Source of the DNA: Rhodobacter sp.
GTDB taxonomy: Bacteria > Pseudomonadota > Alphaproteobacteria > Rhodobacterales > Rhodobacteraceae
Reading direction: 5' to 3'
Assembly (NCBI GenBank): GCA_027489175.1
Contig: JAIYAE010000024.1
Location: 1-64,000, forward strand
Length of the DNA stretch: 64,000 nt
A program made the position numbers and the translations under genes. Of the stretch, positions 8,711-17,650 are shown one piece after another. Position 1 is the stretch's first letter. Every line of letters begins with the position of its first letter. Below the pieces are notes generated by a model that saw only the letters and a program-made list of their open reading frames with translations, was not told the DNA's origin and did not search any database.

Positions 8711-9298
8711 ATGGAAGTCACGACGCTATCATACGAGAACCTGCACAATCACGGCGAGCTGTTCGCGAACATGTTCCGCGCCCGGCACCGGACGTTCATC
8801 CAGAACAACCGTTGGGACCTGCCCGAAGCGAACGGGATGGAATTCGACCAGTATGACACGCCCGCCAGTCGCTGGGTGGCTGTGCATCAGAATGGCGAAG
8901 TGCTGGCCGGCGTCCGCCTGACCCCCACCACGCACCGCTGCGGCATTTACACCTACATGATCCGGGATGCGCAACGCGGCCTTCTGGAATCGATCCCGCG
9001 CGACCTTCTGGATTTCGAAGCACCGGTCGATCCGAACATCTGGGAATCCAGCCGGGTCTTCGTCTCAAACGATGTCCCCGCCTCTGACCGGCTGCGCGTC
9101 CAGATGCAGCTGATCCATGAAATGGTGATCTCGGCACGCACGCTTGGGGCCACAACGCTCTTGGGCATCATTCCCGAACACTCGCCGCGCCTGGCCCGTC
9201 GGGTGGGTCTTGACTGCGTGCCCTCGGGACCGGTGATGGATGCAGGCGGCATGCGGTCGGTCTGCGTGACGATCAGCATGGCGACTAGGCTGCATTGA
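8711..9298 (+). CDS. Acyl-homoserine-lactone synthase (LuxI family)
   Basis: Encodes 195 residues. LuxI enzymes join S-adenosylmethionine and an acyl carrier to make the diffusible signal. Conserved residues are visible: Arg and Phe in RARHRTFI near residue 25, Trp in NRWDLP, Asp residues in EFDQYD, Arg in GVRLTPTT, and the Glu-Arg pair in WESSRVF. The start has AGAAGGAGG just upstream. It lies directly downstream of a luxR-type gene. The acyl chain length cannot be read from the sequence. The next gene, rarA, begins 108 nt later and is probably separate. Confidence 0.94.
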   Translation: MEVTTLSYENLHNHGELFANMFRARHRTFIQNNRWDLPEANGMEFDQYDTPASRWVAVHQNGEVLAGVRLTPTTHRCGIYTYMIRDAQRGLLESIPRDLLDFEAPVDPNIWESSRVFVSNDVPASDRLRVQMQLIHEMVISARTLGATTLLGIIPEHSPRLARRVGLDCVPSGPVMDAGGMRSVCVTISMATRLH

Positions 9299-9406
9299 TG
9301 GCCCTGCCACCCACAGCTTCTGTCCGCACGGGCAGGAGGAATTCCACCCCCGTCCCTTGGCAGCTTCAGGCTTTTGCTTGGCGGCAAGCGGCCTTAGACT
9401 GTGCCC

Positions 9407-10717
9407 ATGGCAGACCTTTTCGATACCGTCGCTGCGACCCCCGCCCCTGGCCCGCGCCCCCTTGCGGACCGGCTGCGGCCACGCAGGCTTGCAGATGTCG
9501 TGGGTCAGGAAAAAGTGCTGTCGGAAGGTGGCCCTCTGGGGGCGATGCTGGCTGCAGGGTCCTTGTCCTCGCTCATCCTCTGGGGTCCGCCCGGCGTGGG
9601 CAAGACAACCATCGCCCGGCTGCTGGCAGATGAGACCGACCTTGCCTTCATCCAAATCTCGGCGATCTTCACCGGCGTGCCCGACCTTCGCAAGGTGTTC
9701 GAAACGGCCCGGATCCGGCGGCAGAACGGGCAAGGGACACTTCTCTTCGTTGATGAAATTCACCGGTTCAACAAGGCGCAGCAAGACGGCTTCCTGCCGC
9801 ATATGGAAGATGGAACCATCCTCCTTGTCGGCGCCACCACCGAAAACCCAAGTTTTGAGCTGAACGCCGCCCTCCTGTCGCGCGCGCAGGTGATCGTGCT
9901 GGAGCGGCTGGACCTTTCCGACCTTGAACGCCTCGCCCAGCGGGCCGAACAAGAGATCGGCCGCGCCCTCCCCCTGAAGGGCGAAGCGCGCGAGGCGCTG
10001 CTGGAGATGGCCGATGGCGACGGCCGCGCACTTCTGAACCTGATCGAACAGGTCGCCGCCTGGAAGACCGACACCCCCCTTGATCGCGACGCGCTCTCCA
10101 CCCGCCTGATGCGCCGTGCCGCCAAGTATGACAAGTCGGGGGAAGAGCATTACAACCTGATCTCCGCCCTGCACAAATCGGTGCGCGGGTCCGACCCCGA
10201 CGCCGCCCTCTACTGGTTCGCCCGGATGCTGGAAGGGGGCGAAGATCCCCGCTTCCTTGCCCGCCGCATCACCCGCATGGCGGTTGAGGACATCGGTCTG
10301 GCCGATCCTCAGGCCCAGGACGTCTGCCTGCAAAGCTGGCAGACCTACGAACGCCTCGGCAGCCCTGAGGGCGAACTCGCGCTGGCACAGGCGGTAGTTT
10401 ATCTTGCCCTCGCGCCAAAATCGAATGCGGTCTATGTGGCCTACAAGGCCGCAAGGGCGTCCGCGCGTGAAACCGGCAGCCACCCGCCGCCGAAACACAT
10501 CCTGAACGCGCCGACAAAGCTGATGAAGGACATCGGTTATGGCACGGGGTATGCCTATGACCACGATGCCGAGGATGGTTTTTCAGGCCAGAACTATTTC
10601 CCCGAAGGCATGAAGCGCCCGGTCTGGTATCTGCCCCCCGAACGCGGGTTTGAGCGTGAGTTGAAAAAACGCATCGACTACTTCGCCAAGCTGCGGGCGA
10701 AACGGCAGGACGGTTGA
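9407..10717 (+). CDS. rarA: Replication-associated recombination protein A (RarA/MgsA AAA+ ATPase)
   Basis: Encodes 436 residues from ATG 9407 (MADLFD); a GTG two codons upstream is less likely. RarA is a clamp-loader-related AAA+ ATPase acting at stalled replication forks. Walker A GPPGVGKT is at residues 60-67, Walker B LLFVDEIHRF at about 112-121, and sensor 1 is near GATTENPSFE. The C-terminal tetramerisation region has YDKSGEEHYNLISALHKSVRGSD and PEGMKRPVWY. It is followed by paired perfect palindromes and then crcB. Confidence 0.96.
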   Translation: MADLFDTVAATPAPGPRPLADRLRPRRLADVVGQEKVLSEGGPLGAMLAAGSLSSLILWGPPGVGKTTIARLLADETDLAFIQISAIFTGVPDLRKVFETARIRRQNGQGTLLFVDEIHRFNKAQQDGFLPHMEDGTILLVGATTENPSFELNAALLSRAQVIVLERLDLSDLERLAQRAEQEIGRALPLKGEAREALLEMADGDGRALLNLIEQVAAWKTDTPLDRDALSTRLMRRAAKYDKSGEEHYNLISALHKSVRGSDPDAALYWFARMLEGGEDPRFLARRITRMAVEDIGLADPQAQDVCLQSWQTYERLGSPEGELALAQAVVYLALAPKSNAVYVAYKAARASARETGSHPPPKHILNAPTKLMKDIGYGTGYAYDHDAEDGFSGQNYFPEGMKRPVWYLPPERGFERELKKRIDYFAKLRAKRQDG

Positions 10718-10720
10718 AGC

Positions 10721-10765
10721 GCAAATCTTTTCGAAAAGATTTGCAAATTCCTTCGAAGGAATTTG
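10721..10765. repeat. Paired perfect palindromes (locus 1)
   Basis: Two abutting perfect palindromes lie just after rarA. The first, 10721-10744, has half-sites GCAAATCTTTTC and GAAAAGATTTGC. The second, 10744-10765, has half-sites CAAATTCCTTC and GAAGGAATTTG and shares one base with the first. Each can form a long hairpin with almost no loop. There is no T-run, so neither is a standard terminator, although both could stabilise or punctuate mRNA. A similar tandem pair lies at 21972-22016. Confidence 0.75.
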
Positions 10766-10794
10766 GTCACGCCAGGTCAAAAAGCGCCCGCGCA

Positions 10795-10823
10795 TTGACA
10801 ATCGCCCCTGTCCGCCGCAAAGA
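10795..10823 (+). promoter_or_regulatory. Candidate promoter of crcB (possibly leaderless)
   Basis: TTGACA at 10795-10800 is followed by a 17-nt spacer and CAAAGA at 10818-10823. The predicted start site, about 7 nt downstream, coincides with the crcB ATG at 10830. If used, it would give a leaderless message, which agrees with the lack of a clear Shine-Dalgarno sequence before crcB. Confidence 0.4.
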
Positions 10824-10829
10824 CCGGGC

Positions 10830-11180
10830 ATGTCCCAGACCCTTCCTCTCATCGCGCTTGGCGGCGCCATAGGTTCCGTTCTTCGCTACCTGATGGTCAC
10901 TGCCATCGGTGCGCCCATCGGCACGCTGGCGGTGAATGTCCTTGGCAGCTTTGCCATCGGCGTGCTGTTCGTCTGGCTCGGTGCGCGGGAGGGCTGGCAG
11001 CTGTTCCTAATGACCGGCGTCCTTGGCGGGTTCACCACCTTTTCCGCCTTCTCGCTGGACACGCTGAAACTGCTGCAGGCCGGCCAGACCCTGCAGGCCG
11101 CCGCCTATGTCGGGGCCTCTGTCGCCCTTTCCCTTGCCGCTGTCGCGCTTGGCGTGGCCCTGATGAAAGCCACCCTATGA
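10830..11180 (+). CDS. crcB: Fluoride channel/exporter CrcB (Fluc)
   Basis: Encodes 116 residues with four hydrophobic segments, the normal architecture of the small dual-topology Fluc channels that expel fluoride. Signatures are GGAIGSVLRY near the N-terminus, GTLAVNVLGSFAIG in the second segment, and GGFTTFSAFS in the third, which contributes the phenylalanine-lined pore. No fluoride riboswitch core (such as GGUGAUGG) is seen in the 60 nt upstream. The stop overlaps the start of rluC by 4 nt. Confidence 0.93.
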   Translation: MSQTLPLIALGGAIGSVLRYLMVTAIGAPIGTLAVNVLGSFAIGVLFVWLGAREGWQLFLMTGVLGGFTTFSAFSLDTLKLLQAGQTLQAAAYVGASVALSLAAVALGVALMKATL

Positions 11181-12220
11181 CCGTCCAGCAACTGACCGTG
11201 ACCGAGGATGAGGGCGAACAGCGCCTAGACAAATGGCTGCGTCGCCGCTTCCCGCATGTCACCCAAGGCGCCGTGGAAAAGCTGTGCCGCACTGGCCAGA
11301 TCCGCGTCGACAGTGCCCGCGTCAAGGCGTCGGACCGCGTGGCGCCGGGGATGATGGTCCGCGTGCCGCCCTTGCCGGATACCGAAGCCCCCAGCCGCCC
11401 GCGCACCGCAGGTGTCAGCGCCGCGGATGAACGGATGATCCAGTCGGCTGTGCTGTGGAAAGATGAACATATCATCATCCTGAACAAACCGCCGGGCCTG
11501 CCGTCGCAGGGTGGCAGCGGTCAGGGTGACCGGCATGTCGATGGCCTGACCGAGGCGTTGAAGTTCGGCTACAAGGACAAGCCTAAACTCGTCCACCGGC
11601 TGGACAAGGATACCTCCGGTGTCCTGATGCTGGCCCGCACCGACCGGATCGCCCGCGCCCTCAGCGAAGCCTTGCGCCACCGCGCCGCCCGCAAGATTTA
11701 CTGGGCCGTCGTCGCGGGTGTGCCGCATCCGCGTCAGGGCTCCATCAAGTTCGGGCTGGAGAAAGCTCCGGGCCGGGGCCGGGGCGGCGAGGGCGAAAAG
11801 ATGATCTGCGTCCATCCCGCCAAAATGGCCGAGCATCCTGACGCCAAGCGCGCCCAGACCGACTATTTCACCCTGTGGTTCCTGGGCGCCCGCCTCTCCT
11901 GGATGGCGCTTGAGCCTGTTACGGGGCGCACCCACCAGCTGCGCGCGCATATGGCCGAAATCGGCCACCCGATCATCGGCGACGGCAAGTATGGCGGTGG
12001 CGAAGCGGAAAACATGGGCGATGGCTGGGGGGCTGGCGCCGGTGGCGATCTGTCGAAGAAGCTGCATCTGCATGCGCGCTCTCTGTCAATCGAACATCCG
12101 ATCACCAAGAAGATGCTGACCTTCGTGGCCCCTTTGCCGGAGCACATGGCCCGCACCTGGAAGTTGCTGGACTGGAAGGAAACCGACGTTCCCGCCGACC
12201 CGTTCGAGCAGATCAGATGA
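11177..12220 (+). CDS. rluC: RluC/RluD-type 23S rRNA pseudouridine synthase
   Basis: Encodes 347 residues. An N-terminal S4-like RNA-binding domain (EQRLDKWLRRRFPH, residues about 14-27) precedes the pseudouridine synthase domain. The catalytic Asp lies in HRLDKDTSGVLMLAR and the GRTHQLRAHM motif is near the C-terminal end. The enzyme isomerises uridines in 23S rRNA; RluC is the favoured subtype from the S4-like domain and length, but the exact target is uncertain. A glycine-rich stretch after IIGDGKYGGG looks like an insertion. It overlaps crcB upstream and the next gene downstream by 4 nt each. Confidence 0.88.
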   Translation: MTVQQLTVTEDEGEQRLDKWLRRRFPHVTQGAVEKLCRTGQIRVDSARVKASDRVAPGMMVRVPPLPDTEAPSRPRTAGVSAADERMIQSAVLWKDEHIIILNKPPGLPSQGGSGQGDRHVDGLTEALKFGYKDKPKLVHRLDKDTSGVLMLARTDRIARALSEALRHRAARKIYWAVVAGVPHPRQGSIKFGLEKAPGRGRGGEGEKMICVHPAKMAEHPDAKRAQTDYFTLWFLGARLSWMALEPVTGRTHQLRAHMAEIGHPIIGDGKYGGGEAENMGDGWGAGAGGDLSKKLHLHARSLSIEHPITKKMLTFVAPLPEHMARTWKLLDWKETDVPADPFEQIR

Positions 12221-12924
12221 GCGGCTGGTCCGCCCGCGTCTTCTGGAAAGAAGTGACCGTCAGACCCGAAGGGTCCGGCTACGGTATCCAGCTTGACGCC
12301 CGCCCGGTCCGCACGCCCCTGAAGGCGCCGCTGGTCCTGCCGACCGAGGGGCTGGCCCGCGCCGTGGCCGCAGAATGGCAGGCGCAGGAGGGCAAGGTGA
12401 ACCCCGCCACCATGCCCTTCACCCGCACCGCCAATTCGGCCATCGACACCGTCACCCTGCAGTATGAGGCTGTGGCCGCCATGTTGGCCGCCTATGGCGA
12501 GACTGACCTTCTGTGCTACCGCGCCACCGGGCCTGCCGCGCTGATCGACCGGCAGGCCGCCGCCTGGGATCCGCTTCTTGACTGGGCCGCGCAGGCGCTG
12601 CACGCCCCGCTCCGTGTGACCCAAGGTGTCATGCATGTGGACCAGCCCGCCACCAGTCTTGCGACCCTCGGCGCGGCGGTCCGGGCCCTGTCGCCGTTCC
12701 AGCTTGCGGCCTTCCATGACCTCGTGGCGATCTCCGGGTCGCTGGTTCTGGCGCTGGCCGTCACGCGGGGGCATCTGACCGCCGAACAGGCCTGGACGCT
12801 CAGCCGGCTGGACGAAACCTGGCAGATCGAACTCTGGGGCACCGATGAGGAAGCCGCCGAAATCACCGCGATGAAACAGGCGGCCTTTCTGCAGGCGGAC
12901 CGATTCTTTGCATTGTGTGGGTAA
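12217..12924 (+). CDS. ATP12-family F1-ATPase assembly chaperone
   Basis: Encodes 235 residues. Members of this family bind the F1 alpha subunit during assembly of ATP synthase in mitochondria, and homologues are common in alphaproteobacteria. Family features include FWKEVTV near the start, LDARPVRTPLKAPL, EWQAQEGKVNPATMPFTR and the late SRLDETWQIELWG segment. The start overlaps the rluC stop, so it is probably co-transcribed with crcB and rluC. The role in F1 assembly is inferred from the family. Confidence 0.88.
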   Translation: MSGWSARVFWKEVTVRPEGSGYGIQLDARPVRTPLKAPLVLPTEGLARAVAAEWQAQEGKVNPATMPFTRTANSAIDTVTLQYEAVAAMLAAYGETDLLCYRATGPAALIDRQAAAWDPLLDWAAQALHAPLRVTQGVMHVDQPATSLATLGAAVRALSPFQLAAFHDLVAISGSLVLALAVTRGHLTAEQAWTLSRLDETWQIELWGTDEEAAEITAMKQAAFLQADRFFALCG

Positions 12925-13123
12925 CAAGTTTGCCCAAGGACTGTGCAGCCGGGTGCCTAAAGGTCGATCACACTGTGCAAGCCGCCGAAAACATACGTTT
13001 TTCCTCTTTGTGACCAAGGCCGCTTGACCTTTCAAACCGCTTTAGCCGAAACTGCCAAACACTGGGAGAGGCTCACCTCCAACAGTTGCGCCGCCGCGAG
13101 GGGATCGCGGGGCACCAAAAAAC

Positions 13124-13142
13124 GCGGTCCGCGAAAGACCGC
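13124..13142 (+). promoter_or_regulatory. Small leader hairpin before bztA
   Basis: GCGGTC at 13124-13129 pairs with GACCGC at 13137-13142, with a seven-base loop. It ends 20 nt before the bztA start. The rest of the 238-nt gap holds no gene; TTGACC at 13024 is a possible -35 without a convincing -10. Confidence 0.3.
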
Positions 13143-13162
13143 TTACTCAGGAAGAGGTAAGA

Positions 13163-14179
13163 ATGAAAAAATCCGTATTCTTCGGCGCGCTCGCGGCCAC
13201 CACGCTTGTGGCGGGCATGGCGTCGGCTGCCACCATCGACGACGTCAAGGCGCGGGGCGAACTGCTGTGCGGGTCGTCCACCGGCCTGACCGGCTTTGGG
13301 GCTCCGGATGCCAGCGGCAACTGGACCGGCTTTGACGTCGATCTGTGCCGCGCCGTTGCAGCGGCCGTGCTGGGCGATGCCACCAAGGTCAAGTTCGTGC
13401 CGCTGACCGGCGAAACCCGCTTCACCGCGCTGCAGTCGGGCGAAGTCGACCTGCTCGCACGCAACTCGACCTGGACGATGTCGCGCGACAGCGAACTTGC
13501 GCTCGATTTCGTGGCCGTGAACTACTATGACGGCCAGGGCTTCATGGTGAAGAAAGACCTCGGCGTGTCGTCCGCCAAGGAACTGGACGGCGCGACCGTC
13601 TGCATCCAGACCGGCACCACGACCGAACTGAACCTTGCCGACTTCTTCAAGCAGAACAACATCACCTATCAGCCCGTCAACGTGGCCGATGACAACGAAG
13701 CCCAAAGCCAGTACGTCGCCGGCGCCTGCGATGCCTACACGACTGACGCTTCGGGCCTGGCCGCCAGCCGTGCGACCCTGCCGGATGCTGAAAACCACAT
13801 CATCCTGCCGGAAATCATCTCGAAAGAGCCGCTTGGCCCGGTCGTCCGTCACGGCGACAACAACTGGGGTGATATCGTCCGCTGGACCTACTACGCACTG
13901 CTGATCGCCGAAGAAAAAGGCATCACCCAGGCCAACGTGGAAGAAGTTCTCGCCTCGACCACCGATGAGGAAGTCAAGCGTCTCCTCGGCGCTTCGGGCG
14001 ACATGGGCGTGAAGATCGGCCTCGACAACGCGGCCTTCAAGAACGCCATCCTGGCCGTTGGCAACTATGGGGAAATCTTCGCCCGCAACATCGGCGAAGG
14101 CACCTCGATCAACCTGGCCCGCGGCTTGAACGCGCTGTGGACCCAAGGTGGGCTGCAGTACGCCCCGCCCTTCCGTTGA
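13163..14179 (+). CDS. bztA: Amino-acid ABC transporter periplasmic binding protein (BztA/AapJ type)
   Basis: Encodes 338 residues. A signal peptide (MKKSVFFGALAATTLVAGMASA) is followed by a mature family 3 solute-binding protein. It contains GFDVDLCRAVAAAVLGD and the LLARNSTWTMSRD segment typical of the general amino-acid or Glu/Gln/Asp/Asn (Bzt) subfamily. It captures substrate in the periplasm for the permeases encoded next. The RBS is AGGAAGAGG. A strong hairpin separates it from bztB, a common way to keep binding-protein mRNA abundant. Confidence 0.93.
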   Translation: MKKSVFFGALAATTLVAGMASAATIDDVKARGELLCGSSTGLTGFGAPDASGNWTGFDVDLCRAVAAAVLGDATKVKFVPLTGETRFTALQSGEVDLLARNSTWTMSRDSELALDFVAVNYYDGQGFMVKKDLGVSSAKELDGATVCIQTGTTTELNLADFFKQNNITYQPVNVADDNEAQSQYVAGACDAYTTDASGLAASRATLPDAENHIILPEIISKEPLGPVVRHGDNNWGDIVRWTYYALLIAEEKGITQANVEEVLASTTDEEVKRLLGASGDMGVKIGLDNAAFKNAILAVGNYGEIFARNIGEGTSINLARGLNALWTQGGLQYAPPFR

Positions 14180-14186
14180 TCACTGA

Positions 14187-14212
14187 CCGGGGGCGCCAGA
14201 TCGGCGCCCCCG
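14187..14212 (+). terminator. GC-rich hairpin between bztA and bztB
   Basis: GGGGGCGCC at 14189-14197 pairs perfectly with GGCGCCCCC at 14203-14211 around AGATC. There is no T-run. It probably stabilises the 3' end of the binding-protein message or causes partial termination, giving more BztA than permease. Confidence 0.6.
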
Positions 14213-14308
14213 ACCACGTTCAAACGATATCCTGACAGGCCCGGGGCACCAACAGACCCCGCTCTTGCCGGCCATGCCGAGCAGTCCGCAGGAAACAGGG
14301 GGAATTTA

Positions 14309-15568
14309 ATGACCATGATCAATGCCGCGCCGAGAGACGACTTCCGGCTCTCGATGCTGATCTACGACACGCGGTACCGCGCGATCACGATCCAGCTTTT
14401 CGTGCTGGCGCTGGTTCTGGCCGCGATCTGGTGGCTGGGCAGCAACCTGCAGGCCAACCTGGAAGCCAAGGGCCGCCCACTCAGCTTTGAGTTTCTGTGG
14501 AGCCGCGCCGGCTATGACATCGGGCAGACCTTCATCCCCTACACCAGCGACAGCACGCATTTCCGTGCCATGCTGGTCGGCTTGCTCAACACGCTGGTCC
14601 TTGCCCTGCTCGGCTGCTTCTTCGCCACGATCATCGGCGTGATTGTCGGCGTCTTGCGGCTGTCGAAGAACTGGCTCGTGGCCCTGCTGACCTCGATCTA
14701 TGTGGAAATCTTCCGCAACATCCCGCTTTTGCTGTGGATCCTCGTCATCTTCGTTCCGCTTTACGAAATGACGCCCGCCCCAAACGCCTTCAAGGTCACC
14801 GATGAGATGATCGCCAGCGGGACCGAGCCTGCCGCCTCGATGATCCTGGGTGGGACAGTGGCTGTCACCAACCGGGGCACCTACATCCCGGGCTTCCTTT
14901 TTGACCGCGGGTTTGAGGCGGGTTGGATGACCGCGCTTGCCATCTTCCTCGTGATCGGCGGCAGCCTTGCGGCGCATCTGACGCTGACCGCCCGCGCCCG
15001 CCGCGTGCAAGAGGCGACCGGGGTCCGACCGACAACCTGGTGGAAAAGCCTTATCGTGCTTTTCGCACCTCTTGCCCTTCTGCTTTGGTCGCTGGGCTTT
15101 CACCTTGATATCCCGCAGCCGCCGACGCGCTTCAACTTTGAAGGCGGGGTCGTGGTGCAGAACCCCTTCGTCGCGATGCTGATCGCGTTGTCGCTTTACA
15201 CCGGGGCCTTCATCGCCGAGATCGTGCGCGCGGGCATCCAGTCTGTCAGCCGTGGCCAGACCGAGGCTGCCTTCGCCCTTGGCTTGCGTCCGAACCGGAC
15301 GATGAACCTGGTGATCCTGCCGCAGGCGCTGCGGGTCATCATCCCGCCACTGATCAGTCAGTTCCTGAACCTGACCAAGAACACCTCGCTTGGCATTGCC
15401 GCCAGCTATGCTGACCTGCGCGGCACGCTTGGGGGCGTCACGCTGAACCAGACCGGGCGCGAGGTTGAGGCGATGCTTCTGATGATGCTGATCTATCTGT
15501 CGATCAGCCTGATCATCTCGTCGCTGATGAACGTCTACAACCGCTCTGTCCAGTTGAAGGAGCGCTGA
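14309..15568 (+). CDS. bztB: Amino-acid ABC transporter permease BztB
   Basis: Encodes 419 residues, longer than standard His/Glu permeases, as is usual for BztB/AapQ. It spans the inner membrane with about eight hydrophobic segments. The N-terminal part of the permease domain (GLLNTLVLALLGCFFATIIG) is separated by a long periplasmic loop from the C-terminal EAA-type loop. The C-terminal loop (EAAFALGLRPNRTMNLVILP) contacts the ATPase. The start has GGGGGAA upstream. It is followed 1 nt later by bztC. Confidence 0.92.
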   Translation: MTMINAAPRDDFRLSMLIYDTRYRAITIQLFVLALVLAAIWWLGSNLQANLEAKGRPLSFEFLWSRAGYDIGQTFIPYTSDSTHFRAMLVGLLNTLVLALLGCFFATIIGVIVGVLRLSKNWLVALLTSIYVEIFRNIPLLLWILVIFVPLYEMTPAPNAFKVTDEMIASGTEPAASMILGGTVAVTNRGTYIPGFLFDRGFEAGWMTALAIFLVIGGSLAAHLTLTARARRVQEATGVRPTTWWKSLIVLFAPLALLLWSLGFHLDIPQPPTRFNFEGGVVVQNPFVAMLIALSLYTGAFIAEIVRAGIQSVSRGQTEAAFALGLRPNRTMNLVILPQALRVIIPPLISQFLNLTKNTSLGIAASYADLRGTLGGVTLNQTGREVEAMLLMMLIYLSISLIISSLMNVYNRSVQLKER

Positions 15569-15569
15569 G

Positions 15570-16871
15570 ATGTCTGACGCATTCTTCCGTACCGAGATGA
15601 CCCCGCCGAAAGCGCCCCCGATCACCGAACGGGGCGTGGTGAAATGGCTGCGCGAGAACCTCTTCGCGGGCCCCTACAACACCATCCTGACGCTGGTGGC
15701 GCTTTACGTCCTTTATCTCTTCCTCAGCAGTGTCATTCCCTGGCTTCTGAACGGGGTCTGGAACGCAAACTCCCTTCAGGAATGCCGCGAGATCGTCACC
15801 GCTTCGGCGGGCGAAGGGGCGACCGGCGCCTGCTGGGCCATGATCCGCGAACGCTGGAACCAGTTCCTCTTCGGGCTTTACCCGCAAGACCTGTACTGGC
15901 GCCCCGCAGTGGCGTTGGGGCTCTTGCTGGTGGCCATCGCGCCAGTCCTGTTCCCAAAGGTGCCGCGCCAGCTGTTCTGGCTGACGCTGTTCTACCCTGC
16001 CATCGCGTTCTTCCTGCTGTGGGGTGGTTCGATCTGGACGCCAATCGTGGCCATGATGGGCTTTGGCGTGATGGCCTTGGCCTACCGGCTGCTGGTGCCC
16101 CTGTCAGGCGTAACCGTTGCGGCGATGCTGGGTGTATTGGCGGCGGTGCTTTGGTGGCTTTTCATCGACGCGCCGCTTGCCGAAGCGCTCAGCGCGGCGC
16201 TGCCGGTCGGCCTGCAGAGTGTAGGGTCAGATCAGTTCGGCGGCTTCCTCCTCGCGCTGGTCATCGGGGTGACGGCGATCTCGTTCTCGTTGCCGCTGGG
16301 CATCCTTCTGGCGCTTGGGCGGCAATCCGACCTGCCGGTCGTCAAGATGCTCTGCGTCGGCTTCATCGAGTTCATCCGCGGCGTGCCGCTGATCACGCTG
16401 ATCTTCACGGCCGCGCTGCTTCTGGGCTACTTCCTGCCCAGGGGCACGAATTTCGATACGATCCTGCGGGTCATCATCCTGGTGACCTTCTTCGCCGCCG
16501 CCTATCTGGCCGAGGTGATCCGGGGCGGTCTCGCCGCCCTGCCACGCGGCCAGTATGAGGCCGCGGATGCCTTGGGTCTGGACTACTGGCGCGCCCAGCG
16601 CCTGATCATCCTGCCGCAGGCGCTGAAGATCTCGATCCCCGGCATCGTCTCCACCTTCATCGGGCTCTTCAAGGACACGACGCTGGTCAGCTTCGTCGCC
16701 CTTCTTGACCCCCTGCGCGGCGTGACCAGCGTCGTCCGCGCCGACCTCAACTGGAAGGGCATCTACTGGGAGCCCTACATCTTCGTCGGCGCCATCTTCT
16801 TCGTCATCTGCTTCGGGATGTCCCGGTACTCCATGTACCTGGAAAAGAAGCTCAAGACCGATCACCGGTAA
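15570..16871 (+). CDS. bztC: Amino-acid ABC transporter permease BztC
   Basis: Encodes 433 residues. It is the partner permease of BztB, with an extended N-terminal membrane region and a C-terminal permease domain. The domain has GFIEFIRGVPLITLIF and the EAA loop YEAADALGLDYWRAQRLIILP. Its RBS (AAGGAG) overlaps the end of bztB. It forms the substrate path with BztB. Confidence 0.92.
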   Translation: MSDAFFRTEMTPPKAPPITERGVVKWLRENLFAGPYNTILTLVALYVLYLFLSSVIPWLLNGVWNANSLQECREIVTASAGEGATGACWAMIRERWNQFLFGLYPQDLYWRPAVALGLLLVAIAPVLFPKVPRQLFWLTLFYPAIAFFLLWGGSIWTPIVAMMGFGVMALAYRLLVPLSGVTVAAMLGVLAAVLWWLFIDAPLAEALSAALPVGLQSVGSDQFGGFLLALVIGVTAISFSLPLGILLALGRQSDLPVVKMLCVGFIEFIRGVPLITLIFTAALLLGYFLPRGTNFDTILRVIILVTFFAAAYLAEVIRGGLAALPRGQYEAADALGLDYWRAQRLIILPQALKISIPGIVSTFIGLFKDTTLVSFVALLDPLRGVTSVVRADLNWKGIYWEPYIFVGAIFFVICFGMSRYSMYLEKKLKTDHR

Positions 16872-16880
16872 GGACATATC

Positions 16881-17648
16881 ATGGCAGAAGCATCAAAAAT
16901 GCAGGTCTCGGACGAAATTGCGATCCAGATCACCGGCATGAACAAGTGGTACGGTCAGTTCCACGTGCTGCGCGACATCAACATGACGGTGCAGCGGGGC
17001 GAGCGGATCGTGATCTGCGGCCCGTCCGGCTCTGGCAAATCGACGCTGATCCGTTGCGTGAACCGGCTTGAGGAACACCAGCAGGGCCAGATCGTCGTGG
17101 ACGGGACAGAACTGACCAATGACCTCAAGAACATCGACAAGGTGCGGTCCGAGGTTGGCATGGTGTTCCAGCACTTCAACCTCTTTCCCCACCTCACGAT
17201 CCTCGAGAACCTGACCCTCGCGCCGATCTGGGTCCGCAAGGTCCCGAAGCGCGAGGCGGAAGAGACCGCGATGTATTTCCTGCAAAAGGTGAAGATCCCG
17301 GAACAGGCCAACAAATACCCCGGCCAGCTCTCTGGCGGCCAGCAGCAGCGCGTGGCGATCGCGCGCAGCCTGTGCATGCGGCCGCGGATCATGCTGTTTG
17401 ATGAACCGACCTCTGCCCTTGACCCCGAGATGATCAAGGAAGTGCTGGACACCATGATCCAGCTTGCCGAGGAAGGCATGACGATGATCTGCGTCACGCA
17501 TGAAATGGGCTTTGCTCAGGCCGTGGCAAACCGGGTGATCTTCATGGACCAGGGCCAGATCGTCGAACAGAACGAACCGAAAGAGTTCTTCAACAACCCG
17601 AAGAGCGACCGGACGAAGCTGTTCCTCAGCCAGATCCTCGGGCACTGA
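16881..17648 (+). CDS. bztD: Amino-acid ABC transporter ATPase BztD
   Basis: Encodes 255 residues. A complete ABC ATPase: Walker [10 protein letters not shown] at 47-55, Q-loop [13 protein letters not shown], signature [15 protein letters not shown], Walker [14 protein letters not shown] and the H-loop VTHEMGFA. It energises BztB/BztC for uptake of acidic amino acids and their amides. It completes the bztABCD order known from Rhodobacter capsulatus. The next gene, for a small membrane protein, starts 2 nt after its stop. Confidence 0.95.
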   Translation: MAEASKMQVSDEIAIQITGMNKWYGQFHVLRDINMTVQRGERIVICGPSGSGKSTLIRCVNRLEEHQQGQIVVDGTELTNDLKNIDKVRSEVGMVFQHFNLFPHLTILENLTLAPIWVRKVPKREAEETAMYFLQKVKIPEQANKYPGQLSGGQQQRVAIARSLCMRPRIMLFDEPTSALDPEMIKEVLDTMIQLAEEGMTMICVTHEMGFAQAVANRVIFMDQGQIVEQNEPKEFFNNPKSDRTKLFLSQILGH

Positions 17649-17650
17649 CC

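Noticed and set aside
10766-10829. Fluoride riboswitch upstream of crcB
   Set aside because: The conserved core is absent in the 60 nt before the start.
14306-15625. Long open frame (439 codons) on the minus strand opposite bztB
   Set aside because: Mirrors the reading frame of the transporter permease and has no recognisable family.
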